Assembly: GCF_003308995.1 (NCBI RefSeq)
Contig: NZ_QFFJ01000001.1
Coordinates: 3,286,001 to 3,350,000 of the forward strand
DNA length: 64,000 nt
Reading direction: 5' to 3'
Source of the DNA: Chitinophaga flava
GTDB lineage: Bacteria; Bacteroidota; Bacteroidia; Chitinophagales; Chitinophagaceae
Shown here: positions 43,916 to 52,721 of the stretch, piece after piece
Layout: each line of letters starts with the position of its first letter
Numbering within the stretch: the stretch's first letter is position 1
Notes under the pieces: model-generated
Seen by the model: only the letters and a program-made list of their open reading frames with translations
Database searches by the model: none
Told to the model about the DNA's origin: nothing
Position numbers and translations under genes: made by a program

Positions 43916-44344
43916 ATGGCAAAGAAAAGTGATAAAAAGAACCCGCCGGTTGACAAGAAAAAAGCCAGTAAGGAAAGTAAAAGCGAATATCCGGGATACC
44001 CTGAATATCCGGCCAGCGAAGATATTATGAACAGAGATAACAGAATAAACGAAGTAGACCTCGATATGGACGATGTAACCCGTTCTTTCCGGCATAACAG
44101 CGAACTATCACCAGGCAACAATAAAAGCCCGCGTAAAAGCGATGAGCAGGAAGAAACCTGGCGCCAGGACAAAACCGGTGAAGACCTTGATGTGCCTGGC
44201 ACAGAGCTGGACGACGCTTCAGAAAATATTGGAGAAGAAGATGAGGAAAACAACCTCTACAGCCTGGGTGGCGACAGACACCGGGACCTGGAAGAAGACA
44301 ATGGAGAATTTCTGGAAGAAGAGGATGAGGACGGTAAATATTAA
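43916..44344 (+). CDS. Hypothetical highly charged protein
   Basis: 142 aa from the ATG at 43916 (an earlier TTG at 43853 is less likely). The sequence is hydrophilic throughout: a Lys-rich head (MAKKSDKKNPPVDKKKASK), a YPGYPEYP motif, then an acidic tail dominated by Glu and Asp (EDEENN, EEDNGEFLEEEDEDGKY). It is probably disordered. No family recognised. It lies upstream of the convergent cardiolipin synthase gene, 4 bp apart. Confidence 0.65.
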   Translation: MAKKSDKKNPPVDKKKASKESKSEYPGYPEYPASEDIMNRDNRINEVDLDMDDVTRSFRHNSELSPGNNKSPRKSDEQEETWRQDKTGEDLDVPGTELDDASENIGEEDEENNLYSLGGDRHRDLEEDNGEFLEEEDEDGKY

Positions 44345-44348
44345 TGCA

Positions 44349-45830
44349 CTACAACAGCGGTGTTAACAACCGGCATACTGAATCCATAAATCTTTTGGCG
44401 AGGTTCCGTTTATTCCAGCGGGTTTCCTGCAGAGGTAAGGAATACAGCAGATCTTCATCAAATGCACGGTCCAGCCTGGCAGCAGTTTCCTTATCATATA
44501 CCAATGCGCCGATTTCACAATTCAGGAAAAAGCTGCGGTTGTCGAAATTTACAGAACTAACCCAGGCAAGATTATCATCTATGACCATCGTTTTGGCATG
44601 GATAAACCCTCTTGTGTAAAAGAATACCTTCACACCAGCAGCAAGCAATGGCTTCATATAAGACAGGGCCGCATGCTGTACGATAAATGAGTCGCTTTTG
44701 AATGGGAGCAGCAGTTGTACATCTTTCCCGGCCAGCGCTGCCATTTGCAACGCTGTGAGCAGTTGCTCGGTAGGAATGAAGTAGGGATTGGTGATCCGTA
44801 TCCTTCTTTTGGCTACGTTAATAGCCATCAGAATACATTCCATCGCCATCGGCCATTCTGAATCCGGACCGCTGGCTACAATATCCGTAAAACAGGTGCC
44901 TATGAGCGGTGCGGATCTTCCGAAAAAAGGAGCTTCAAAAGGAAAGATTTCCTTGCTGCAATAACGGTAACTCATTAGGAATTGCAACTGTAGCAGGTTT
45001 ACTGCATCTCCTTCTATTTTCAGGTGGGTATCTCTCCAGTAAAGATCATGTTTGCCATTGTTGACATAGCGGTCGTCGAGGTTGATACCACCTACAAAAC
45101 CAACGTTACCATCTACTACAATAATCTTTCGGTGATTGCGGTAGTTGGCATTGAGATAAAGATCTACCAGCAAAGGGGAGAAGGGATATACACTGGCTCC
45201 GTTTTCTTTCAGAATACGGGGAAGTTTTTTAATGTTGTTGCTTCCAACATCATCATAGATAAAGCGAACCTGTACACCCTGATTAAGTTTTTCTACCAAT
45301 ATGTCGATAACGGTGTTACCGATATCATCTGCGGCTATCATGTAGTATTCGATGTGGATATGGTGTTTGGCGGCTTTTAAGGCTGCCAGTACCTCAGGAA
45401 ACTTTTCCTCACCATTGATCAGCAGTTTTACGTGGTTATTTTTAGTCAGCACAGATTGCCGGGTATTCAGTAACATAGCCGACAGCTCCTGTTTATTACC
45501 TACCAGATGCCGCAATTCCAGCTGCATTTGCTCTATTTCTGTCCGCTGTGACTGCCAGTATTTGGCAAACAACACTTCATCTTTGCTGCCTTTCAGGGTA
45601 AACCTTCTTTTTTTACGCAGATCGCGGCCCAGGTAATAATACACCACCAGCCCTACAATGGGGATAAATATCAGCAGGAGGATATAGGCGATAGCTTTTA
45701 TGGGATTCCGGTTTTCCATCAGGATCGTGAATACGATACCGGCAAATGTTAATATCAGCATTACGGTACTGCCGATTTTGACGGAAAGATGCCAGTTGGA
45801 GCCGGTCAGATAATTGATGAGTGTATGCAC
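44349..45830 (-). CDS. cls: Cardiolipin synthase (PLD family)
   Basis: 493 aa. Two N-terminal membrane helices (LSVKIGSTVMLILTFAGIVF and AIAYILLLIFIPIVGLVVYY, about residues 14-66) anchor two phospholipase D domains. The HxKxxxxD motifs are NHRKIIVVDGNVGFVGG (near 230) and IHAKTMVIDDNLAWVSS (near 420). It makes cardiolipin from two phosphatidylglycerol molecules in the inner membrane. It is a single gene read leftward, ending 4 bp from the convergent charged protein gene. Confidence 0.95.
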   Translation of the reverse strand: MHTLINYLTGSNWHLSVKIGSTVMLILTFAGIVFTILMENRNPIKAIAYILLLIFIPIVGLVVYYYLGRDLRKKRRFTLKGSKDEVLFAKYWQSQRTEIEQMQLELRHLVGNKQELSAMLLNTRQSVLTKNNHVKLLINGEEKFPEVLAALKAAKHHIHIEYYMIAADDIGNTVIDILVEKLNQGVQVRFIYDDVGSNNIKKLPRILKENGASVYPFSPLLVDLYLNANYRNHRKIIVVDGNVGFVGGINLDDRYVNNGKHDLYWRDTHLKIEGDAVNLLQLQFLMSYRYCSKEIFPFEAPFFGRSAPLIGTCFTDIVASGPDSEWPMAMECILMAINVAKRRIRITNPYFIPTEQLLTALQMAALAGKDVQLLLPFKSDSFIVQHAALSYMKPLLAAGVKVFFYTRGFIHAKTMVIDDNLAWVSSVNFDNRSFFLNCEIGALVYDKETAARLDRAFDEDLLYSLPLQETRWNKRNLAKRFMDSVCRLLTPLL

Positions 45831-46071
45831 CCTGATTGTATAGTTTAAAAGGTTTGTGTAGTATTAACGTTTGCCTGTTGAAAAAGTTATGAACGACGGG
45901 GACCTTCCACCACGGGGCGGAAGAGAGGCCTGCCGGGTATTCTGACCGTGAAGATAATGAACCCCTTATATTATTTTACCCAATTCCAACCATGTTTTAA
46001 AAAAACTATGATTTATGCATACGGCTGCATAATTTGTTTGGAAAGACATTTCCGCAATATCCACGAACAAC

Positions 46072-48090
46072 ATGAAAATGATACTTAGGAAGCGAATAAT
46101 GACTGGTTTGCTATTGTTATCTAATTGCGTATATGCGCAAACGTTAGATAGATGGAAAATTCAGCCGGATGGTAGTATTATCTGGAATATAGCCGGTAAT
46201 ACTCCTCACTACGACCATATTGAAATGGCGGGTAAAAAGGTGGCCTTATGGCTCCAGTACGGCGTAGATAGCAGCGGTGCCAGCGTAATCACACGGACGA
46301 TCATCTTTCCTACCTTCAGGATGGTCCCCAATAAGACGGAGACTGCTATGATGTACACCGTTAAGGATGACATGCTGCCCCGCTTTTTTGTTAATAATAA
46401 GCTCTGGAAACAGGATGTTTATAATGGTGGACCGGTAAGGCCATTACCTGAAAAGGTAAGTAGCGTCCGACACATGGGGATAACCAGTATCAGCAGTGTT
46501 CTGGGTAGTGATCATCAGATCGAGCTGAAACGGTCTTTTTTCCCATCAGACAATCAGCCTTTGGCATTGGAACAGCTGGTATTTATCAATCATGGATCTC
46601 AGCCGGCCACTATAGAAATGGAAGACATGCAGCAGGAACGTACGCCAGCTGAAAGTCGCAGCTCCAACGGGCCGCTGCATTTTGTGATGAATACAGTCGG
46701 AGCTGGCCAACAACAGGTGTCCCCAGGTGATTCTGTTCGTTTTGTAATTGCCTACAGTGCCCGGAGAGGTAATGAGGCGCCGCTGTCAATAAACCCTGAC
46801 ACAGAACTGTTGGCCAGGAAATCTCGTATTGCTGGTATCCTCTCACTGCTGCAGCTGGAAACACCGGATACCTTGTTGAATACAGCTTTCAATTTTGCTA
46901 AAATAAGAGCCACGGAAAGTATCTACCTCACCAAAGGCGGTTATCTGCATGGTCCTGGCGGTTTGCGTTATTATGCTGCTATCTGGGCCAATGATCAGGC
47001 CGAGTATGTGAATCCTTTCTTTGCGTTTCTGGGAGATAGCATTGCCTTAAATTCTGCCATGAATTCCTACCGCTGGTTTGCAAAGTTTATGAACCCGGAT
47101 TATAAACCTATCCCCAGCTCTATTGTGGCGGAAGGCGATGGTATCTGGCATGGGGCAAAAGATAGGGGAGACATGGCCATGATCGCTTACGGAGCCAGCC
47201 GCTATGCCCTGGCTGCGGGTAATGCTGATTCTGCCCGTGTATTATGGCCATTGATAGAATGGTGCCTGGAATACCTGCATAAGAACGTCAATGAAAACGG
47301 TGTTGTACAATCCGACAGCGATGAGCTGGAAGGGCGCTTCCCTGCAGGAAAAGCCAATCTTAACACCAGCGCATTGTATTATGATGCACTGCGTTCAGCT
47401 GTGCTGTTGGCAGGCCAATTAAAGCTCCCCGCCCGTGACTATAAAGAGCGGGCTGACCTGCTACGGAAAAATATTGATCATTTCTTTGGTGCCAATGTAG
47501 AAGGGTTTGACACCTACCGCTACTATGAAGAAAATAAGGTGTTGCGCGCATGGATAGCTACACCGTTGACTACTGGCCTGTTTGAAAGGAAAGAAGGCAC
47601 CATCGCTGCACTGTTTTCTCCCAAACTATGGACAGAAGATGGTCTTGCTTCCCAGGCGGGCGACAAAACCTTCTGGGACCGTAGTACCCTCTACGCGTTG
47701 CGTGGGGTATTGGCTGCCGGCGAAACAGCCAAAGCAATGGATAAGCTCAGATATTATTCCCAACGCCGCCTGCTGGGCGAACATGTGCCTTATCCGGTAG
47801 AAGCCTATCCTGAAGGTAACCAGCGCCACCTTTCCGCCGAAAGCGGGCTCTATTGCCGTATTTACACGGAAGGTCTCTTTGGCATGCGTCCTACAGGATT
47901 CAACAGTTTTGAATGTACACCCCGCCTGCCCGCAACATGGGACCACATGGCACTGAGAAGTATCCACGCTTTTGGAAAAATATTCAACCTGGAAGTAAAA
48001 AGAAAAGGAACGGGAAAATTGTTAGTCATTGCTAACGGCAAAGAATATACGATAAAGGAAGGAGCTACCTTATCGGTGAATCTGAAATAA
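46072..48090 (+). CDS. Secreted (alpha/alpha)6-barrel glycosidase-like protein
   Basis: 672 aa. A signal peptide (RIMTGLLLLSNCVYAQ) is followed by a beta-rich N-terminal region and a helical six-hairpin-type domain: AAIWANDQAEYVNPFFAFLGD, SIVAEGDGIWHGAKDRGDMAM, ESDELEGRFPAGKANLNTSALY-type region (QSDSDELEGRFP, KANLNTSALYYDALRS), and ERKEGTIAALFSPKLW. The acidic residues in WANDQAEY and VAEGDG are candidate catalytic sites. The overall look is that of the six-hairpin glycosidase superfamily; the exact GH family is not clear. It is convergent with the GH36 gene, with a perfect hairpin between them. Confidence 0.75.
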   Translation: MKMILRKRIMTGLLLLSNCVYAQTLDRWKIQPDGSIIWNIAGNTPHYDHIEMAGKKVALWLQYGVDSSGASVITRTIIFPTFRMVPNKTETAMMYTVKDDMLPRFFVNNKLWKQDVYNGGPVRPLPEKVSSVRHMGITSISSVLGSDHQIELKRSFFPSDNQPLALEQLVFINHGSQPATIEMEDMQQERTPAESRSSNGPLHFVMNTVGAGQQQVSPGDSVRFVIAYSARRGNEAPLSINPDTELLARKSRIAGILSLLQLETPDTLLNTAFNFAKIRATESIYLTKGGYLHGPGGLRYYAAIWANDQAEYVNPFFAFLGDSIALNSAMNSYRWFAKFMNPDYKPIPSSIVAEGDGIWHGAKDRGDMAMIAYGASRYALAAGNADSARVLWPLIEWCLEYLHKNVNENGVVQSDSDELEGRFPAGKANLNTSALYYDALRSAVLLAGQLKLPARDYKERADLLRKNIDHFFGANVEGFDTYRYYEENKVLRAWIATPLTTGLFERKEGTIAALFSPKLWTEDGLASQAGDKTFWDRSTLYALRGVLAAGETAKAMDKLRYYSQRRLLGEHVPYPVEAYPEGNQRHLSAESGLYCRIYTEGLFGMRPTGFNSFECTPRLPATWDHMALRSIHAFGKIFNLEVKRKGTGKLLVIANGKEYTIKEGATLSVNLK

Positions 48091-48108
48091 TATATCAAAA
48101 TAATAAAG

Positions 48109-48143
48109 CACAAAAGGCTGACCATATAGGTCAGCCTTTTGTG
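48109..48143. terminator. Shared bidirectional terminator between two glycosidase genes
   Basis: CACAAAAGGCTGACC (48109-48123), loop ATATA, GGTCAGCCTTTTGTG (48129-48143): a perfect 15-bp stem between convergent genes ending at 48090 and 48165. AAAA and TTTT stretches within the arms serve both directions. Confidence 0.8.
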
Positions 48144-48164
48144 TAACTGTAATGTCTCTTATTG

Positions 48165-50303
48165 TTATTCCGCCACTACTTCCAGTACATTGCTGGTCAG
48201 TGGTTTTACCTTTCCGGGTGTAAGGCTGATGCCTGCATTCATCAGGAAATCCCCGCTATATACTTTGTTGTTGAAGGCAGATACCGTTCCGGGAAAAAGG
48301 TTGATTTCATTGACCCGGTAGTTTTTCTTCGGGTCAAGGCCCTGCAGCTTCACCAGCGGAAACACATCTCCACGGCGTGTATTCATCAGATAGTGAAATA
48401 CAATCGTTTTCTGTTTGTCAGCACTGGTATACTGAAATACAGCTCTGGGCTGTTGGTAAGGGGACACAAGCCGGTACAGATCACCATACCATACAATATC
48501 ACGTATACGATTATACGTAGTTATCGCATCATGACTAAACTGCAACTCCTGTGGTGTAAAGTTATCCACCTTAATATCATAACCCAGTTTGCCCATCATC
48601 GCTACATCTGTTCTGAATTTCAGCGACTGTTTGCCCATATTGGTGATATGTGCGGCCATGGTGTTGGCAGGGAAGAAATGTGAATAACCATATTGTATAT
48701 ATATTCTGTCGAGTGCATCAGTATTATCACTCGGCCAGAATTCGGTGAAATACTTCATGGCGCCATAGTCGGTACGACCGCCACCACCGGAGCACAGCAT
48801 AATCGGAAGATGTGGATATTTGGCACGCACCCTTTCGAGCACCTTGTACAAACTGCGGGTATATTCTATAAAAAGATGAGATTGTTTTTCTTTCAGATAA
48901 GGAGAGTAGGTATTGGTGAGCATACGATTGCAGTCCCATTTAATATAGGCGATACCGGGATTCTCTGACATGGTTTTGTCTACCACATTAAAGACGAAGT
49001 CTTGTACAGCAGGGTTTATCAGGTCCAGTACCATCTGGTTGCGGTAGTAGTGTTCGGCCCTGTTGGGCAAACGCAGTATCCAGTCGGGATGTTGGGTGTA
49101 AAGTTCACTTTTTGGATTAACCATTTCGGGTTCCAGCCAGATACCGAATTTAATGCCCTGTTTTTGTGCCTCTTTTACGAGGAAACCCAGGCCATGTGGT
49201 AGTTTCTCCTTGTTGTTATCCCAATCTCCGAGGCCGGCTTTATCATCATTACGGGGATATTTGTTGGCAAACCAGCCATCATCGAGCAGGAAGAGGTCTA
49301 CTCCCAGTTTGGCAGCTCCGCCAAAGAGGCTGGTCAGTTTTTGTTCATCGAAATGCATACCGGTGGCTTCCCAGTTGTTGAGCAGGGTGAGACGGGGTGT
49401 ATGACCATCGAGGATGCCATAATTAACCGCCCAGTGCTGCAGGTTGCGGCTGGTTTGGCCTTTACCACTGTCAGACCAGGTAAAGATAAAAGCCGGGGTG
49501 GTAAATACTTCATTCGGTTTCAGCGTATAGTCGCTGGCGTATGGATTGATGCCCGCGCTTACATGCAAGGTGTTTTTTTCATCTACTTCAAAACCGAAGC
49601 GGAAATTACCCGTCCATGCAAGTGTACCTGCCAATACGGCTCCGCTGTTTTCTTCTGGTGCCTGGTCCATCGAGAGGAGAAACATGGGCGATTGATACAT
49701 ATTAGCCCGAACGCCCAGTTTACTGTCCAGTACTTTTGTGCCTTTGTTGAGTTGTTCTTCCACCATTGTCGCTTCCCGTGCCCAGTCACCATGGAATTGA
49801 GAGAGCCAGTAGTGTCCTGCTTTAAAGTGCAGCATGGAGGATGCGTAAGCGGTCAGCAATACGGGCTGTTTTTCGGTATGTTTGATCTCTGTCCAGGCTT
49901 TGACCACATCTTCCCGGAAATAGGCCTCAAAATGCAGAATAACGGTTACCGGATATACGGGATCCCTGAGGATGATATCGGTAGCGGTAACGTTATCATC
50001 TTTTTGGGCTGTCTGGAATGATACATATTTCAGTTCCAGCGAAGGGTTTCCATCGTTGTGCACTATGCGGATGGCCGGGTCCAGCAGGCTTTCCATGCCG
50101 GCGGTGATATAGGCTTCCTGTCCTGATTGGGTACTGTTGTTGCCGCTTGCCGGTTGAAGTGTCTTGCCAAAATATTCCTGTACAAGCCGGCCCTGACCAT
50201 TAACGCTGTAAACGAGGCTGCTGTTGAGGGTGTTGATCTGTATCTGTTGGGCTTGTACCCATTGTGAAAACAGTAACAGACCTATGCTTAATAGTCTTTT
50301 CAT
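48165..50303 (-). CDS. Alpha-galactosidase, GH36 family, secreted
   Basis: 712 aa with a signal peptide (MKRLLSIGLLLFSQWVQAQ). A GH36 N-terminal beta-sandwich precedes the barrel, with LFLLDDGWFANKYPRNDD, FGIWLEPEMVNPKSE, YIKWDCNRML (nucleophile Asp in KWD, near residue 455), LCSGGGGRTDYGAMKYF and FWPSDNTDALDRI (acid/base Asp in SDNTD, near 525). It cleaves alpha-1,6-galactosides such as raffinose family sugars or galactomannan side chains; alpha-N-acetylgalactosaminidase activity in this family cannot be excluded. It pairs convergently with another glycosidase gene. Confidence 0.94.
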   Translation of the reverse strand: MKRLLSIGLLLFSQWVQAQQIQINTLNSSLVYSVNGQGRLVQEYFGKTLQPASGNNSTQSGQEAYITAGMESLLDPAIRIVHNDGNPSLELKYVSFQTAQKDDNVTATDIILRDPVYPVTVILHFEAYFREDVVKAWTEIKHTEKQPVLLTAYASSMLHFKAGHYWLSQFHGDWAREATMVEEQLNKGTKVLDSKLGVRANMYQSPMFLLSMDQAPEENSGAVLAGTLAWTGNFRFGFEVDEKNTLHVSAGINPYASDYTLKPNEVFTTPAFIFTWSDSGKGQTSRNLQHWAVNYGILDGHTPRLTLLNNWEATGMHFDEQKLTSLFGGAAKLGVDLFLLDDGWFANKYPRNDDKAGLGDWDNNKEKLPHGLGFLVKEAQKQGIKFGIWLEPEMVNPKSELYTQHPDWILRLPNRAEHYYRNQMVLDLINPAVQDFVFNVVDKTMSENPGIAYIKWDCNRMLTNTYSPYLKEKQSHLFIEYTRSLYKVLERVRAKYPHLPIMLCSGGGGRTDYGAMKYFTEFWPSDNTDALDRIYIQYGYSHFFPANTMAAHITNMGKQSLKFRTDVAMMGKLGYDIKVDNFTPQELQFSHDAITTYNRIRDIVWYGDLYRLVSPYQQPRAVFQYTSADKQKTIVFHYLMNTRRGDVFPLVKLQGLDPKKNYRVNEINLFPGTVSAFNNKVYSGDFLMNAGISLTPGKVKPLTSNVLEVVAE

Positions 50304-50643
50304 ATATCAGTTTTTATACGCGGGAGGTTAAGCGTACAAAATACAAATATTGATCAATGGAGTTGATGATAATTTACCCGAAAGCGGTTCTTTTGTGCAG
50401 TCGTTGCAGATTACAGCGCTTTTTGCGCGGGAGTTTTCTCTGGCGGCATCACTGGTAGGACTGGTATGTATGATTGTATGGATCATGACCTGGCGATTGG
50501 CGGTGATGAATCCTGTGAAGAGCCTGAGAACAGAATAGTGCTTATTTCGGGGAGGCATTGTGCTGTTGCCTGCCCGAAAAGAAATATTATGGTGTTAAGA
50601 AGTAATTAACATTCTGTTGAGAAAATTTTTTTTCTTTTGATAC
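50304..50643. other. Intergenic region with a probable permease-gene remnant
   Basis: 340 bp between the divergent GH36 gene and a P-loop gene. Most of its centre is a remnant of an ABC permease C-terminus (50350-50538), described separately. After it, an AT-rich stretch (50580-50640) precedes the next gene. No promoter assigned. Confidence 0.4.
50350..50538 (+). pseudogene. Remnant of an FtsX/MacB-type ABC permease C-terminus
   Basis: 62 codons to a stop, beginning at TTG without a plausible start. The last part, a hydrophobic helix (LAASLVGLVCMIVWIMTWRL) followed by AVMNPVKSLRTE and stop, closely resembles the C-terminal end common to Bacteroidota FtsX-like permeases (typically NPVKSLRTE). 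No upstream permease body remains, since the GH36 gene starts only 46 bp away on the other strand. Read as a truncated leftover. Confidence 0.55.
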
Positions 50644-51174
50644 ATGTTTTTTAACCCACAACCATTGTTTGTTATTATTGGCTACCCGAATTCAGGAAAG
50701 AAGAAGATGTTACAGGAGCTTTTCGAGCGTAAACATTTTTTTCCGATGAAGGAGCCCTTTTTACCGGCTGTTTTTAGCAACAGGTTTGTAGTGGTCAACA
50801 GGACCAATCGCCGCCATACTTCCAGCGCATTGTGTGTGCATATCAGCCAGGTATTGCATCGCCATACCTTATCTGCTCCGGCCTGTATGGTAATGCTCAG
50901 TTTTATTCTCGATCAGGGAGAACGGGATATCAGGAAGGTGTTGCCATACCTGGAGGATTCCGGATGCAGGCTACATTATCTGGTGCTGGCAGGCAGCTGG
51001 TCAGATAAGCGTTTTATCGGTGAGCAGGATCTGGAATTTCTGAAAACGGGCATCAAACGGGGACGCATACACTATTTTGACCTGCTGGTAACGCGCTCTC
51101 CTCCTCGTTTTCAACAAAGAACGATCGCTGTGGCTCAAGTCATCCGGGCAGTGCTGGATGGGAGCTGTCGATAA
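50644..51174 (+). CDS. Hypothetical P-loop protein
   Basis: 176 aa. A Walker A-like motif GYPNSGKKK lies near residues 13-21, but Walker B and other NTPase motifs are not clear. A basic segment NRTNRRHTSS follows, then SFILDQGERDIRKVLPYL, LHYLVLAGSWSDKRF and GRIHYFDLLVTRSP. No family recognised. Its 3' end overlaps the end of the convergent clpP-like gene by 35 bp (51140-51174). Confidence 0.6.
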   Translation: MFFNPQPLFVIIGYPNSGKKKMLQELFERKHFFPMKEPFLPAVFSNRFVVVNRTNRRHTSSALCVHISQVLHRHTLSAPACMVMLSFILDQGERDIRKVLPYLEDSGCRLHYLVLAGSWSDKRFIGEQDLEFLKTGIKRGRIHYFDLLVTRSPPRFQQRTIAVAQVIRAVLDGSCR

Positions 51175-51823
51175 GGGTTTTTTCGGGAGTGAGGAGCTGC
51201 TGCATCAGTGCCACGCGGAAGGGAGCGTGTTCTAGTGTAATGATATCTTCCGTACTACCTAACACCTGGTCTATAAGGCCGAAGGAGCGGGCTTCCAGGG
51301 CATTCATGAAATGATCATTTTCGAATGCGGCTTCAATTTCTTCTGTATGGCGGCCCGCATGCCGGGCAATAAGATAGAAGATCTGGTTTTGCAGTCGTTC
51401 CTGCTCCCGGTAGGCGATACGAACGTCTTCGGTGTAACCTTTGGCGCCGCCGCCGGTAGGATGCATATGTACGGTGGCGTGCGGAAGGGCATATCGCTGG
51501 CCTTGTGCTCCGGCGGTGAGGATCACTGTGGCCATACTCCCGGTAAAGCCTACACACATGGTAGAAACAGGCGACTTGAGCATTTTCATGGTGTCATAGA
51601 TAGCCAGTCCGGCATACACCACACCACCCGGACTGTTGATATACATGCTGATCGGCAGGTGGCTCTGACTGTCGAGATACAATAGCTGTGCAACAATCAG
51701 ATTGGCCACCTGGTCATCTATGGATGTACCGAGAAAGATAATCCGCTCTTTCAGCAGCAGACTGTATATATCAAAGGCATTGCGGCCATCGCCGTCAATA
51801 ACGGTAGGAATCAGAAAAGCCAT
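51140..51823 (-). CDS. ClpP-like serine protease (divergent paralogue)
   Basis: 227 aa. The ClpP fold is clear: ERIIFLGTSIDDQVANLIVAQLLYLDSQS, MYINSPGGVVYAGLAIYDTMK, and the catalytic triad. Ser lies in CVGFTGSMATVILTAG, His in HATVHMHPTGGGAKG (ungapped against the usual MIHQPLGG the second His aligns with the catalytic one), and Asp in FENDHFMNALEA. The Q-P after the His is replaced by P-T. A tail of about 30 residues extends past the usual end. It is the last gene of a leftward operon with an ECF sigma factor and an 85-aa protein, not next to clpX, so it is probably a specialised paralogue. Confidence 0.88.
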   Translation of the reverse strand: MAFLIPTVIDGDGRNAFDIYSLLLKERIIFLGTSIDDQVANLIVAQLLYLDSQSHLPISMYINSPGGVVYAGLAIYDTMKMLKSPVSTMCVGFTGSMATVILTAGAQGQRYALPHATVHMHPTGGGAKGYTEDVRIAYREQERLQNQIFYLIARHAGRHTEEIEAAFENDHFMNALEARSFGLIDQVLGSTEDIITLEHAPFRVALMQQLLTPEKTLIDSSHPALPG

Positions 51824-51835
51824 ATGGATAGGTAT

Positions 51836-52093
51836 TTATTGGAAGATGGAGATAAAAGTTTGCCGGTATTGTTCATCCTTCATTACCTGCAGATAAAGGT
51901 CGTCCAGTTGTTTACGTTTTTCCTTACGGGAAAACCAGCGGACGAGTTGTATTATTTTTTGCTGATAGCCGATGTTGGCGCTCAGTTCGGAAGAAATAAC
52001 AGCCTTGGCTTCAAATACAAGCCTGTCAGAACTTTCCTGGTTATTCTCCAGGTATTGTTCTATGTCTCTGATTTCACAAAGCTGCTTCCTCAT
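51836..52093 (-). CDS. Hypothetical 85-aa protein between sigma factor and ClpP
   Basis: 85 aa, hydrophilic and mostly helical: LCEIRDIEQYLENNQES, LVFEAKAVISSELSANIG, KIIQLVRWFSRKEKRKQLDDLYLQVMKDE. No membrane segment, so if it is an anti-sigma factor it is cytoplasmic. Its 5' end overlaps the sigma gene by 20 bp and it ends 12 bp before the ClpP-like gene. That tight spacing suggests it works with both, possibly as an anti-sigma factor degraded by the protease; this is context inference only. Confidence 0.7.
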   Translation of the reverse strand: MRKQLCEIRDIEQYLENNQESSDRLVFEAKAVISSELSANIGYQQKIIQLVRWFSRKEKRKQLDDLYLQVMKDEQYRQTFISIFQ

Positions 52094-52592
52094 AGTCTAC
52101 CTGTTTTACTTGTTCTCTTATTTTTTCGAGGCATTTGTATTTCTGCACAGTGGCCACATGCTGCGTTTTATATTGCAGGCTACTGGCTATTTCAGCCATA
52201 GACAGTTTATCATAGTAGAAGGCCTGCAGTAGCTGTAAACACTTTCTGCCGGCCGATTTCAGATAATCGATCACTGGCTTGCGGACTGCCGGCGTTTCAT
52301 AAAAATCAGCCGGAACTGCATAGTGATCATCATCCGCATCAATAGATAGGTAATGATGGCCATCTTTTAGCCTGCGGATGCAGAGTATGCGGGCGATACC
52401 CTGTATATAGGCGGTATCAGAGGTGATTGTATGGGAAGATGCCTGCTTTTTTTCCATCCAGATGATCACAGCATCGTGAAAGATGTCTTTCGCCATGTCC
52501 GGATGGCCTCCCATCTGATGCACCATCCGGGCCACTCTCGGCAGGCTGTCTTTATATATCGCTTCGAACTGTGCGTTATGATGAATAAGCAT
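52074..52592 (-). CDS. ECF-like sigma factor (first gene of sigma-85aa-ClpP operon)
   Basis: 172 aa. Region 2-like: RVARMVHQMGGHPDMAKDIFHDAVIIWMEKK in parts. Region 4-like HTH: LQLLQAFYYDKLSMAEIASSLQYKTQHVATVQKYKCLEKIRE in parts. The linker (HYLSIDADDDHYAVPADFYE) is acidic. Divergent but recognisable as a sigma-70 family ECF factor. It starts the leftward operon and overlaps the next gene by 20 bp. It diverges from a secreted protein gene starting at 52722. Confidence 0.85.
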   Translation of the reverse strand: MLIHHNAQFEAIYKDSLPRVARMVHQMGGHPDMAKDIFHDAVIIWMEKKQASSHTITSDTAYIQGIARILCIRRLKDGHHYLSIDADDDHYAVPADFYETPAVRKPVIDYLKSAGRKCLQLLQAFYYDKLSMAEIASSLQYKTQHVATVQKYKCLEKIREQVKQVDYEEAAL

Positions 52593-52721
52593 TGTTAAAC
52601 ACGTTTTAATAGTAGTGTCAAAAAACGTGGAAATATCACCCGGAAAATTAAAAAAAATAGGCAGGATTTCGAAGTAGATGATGTATGTTGCAGTAAGTTG
52701 TTGTTAACGAATACTCAATGT

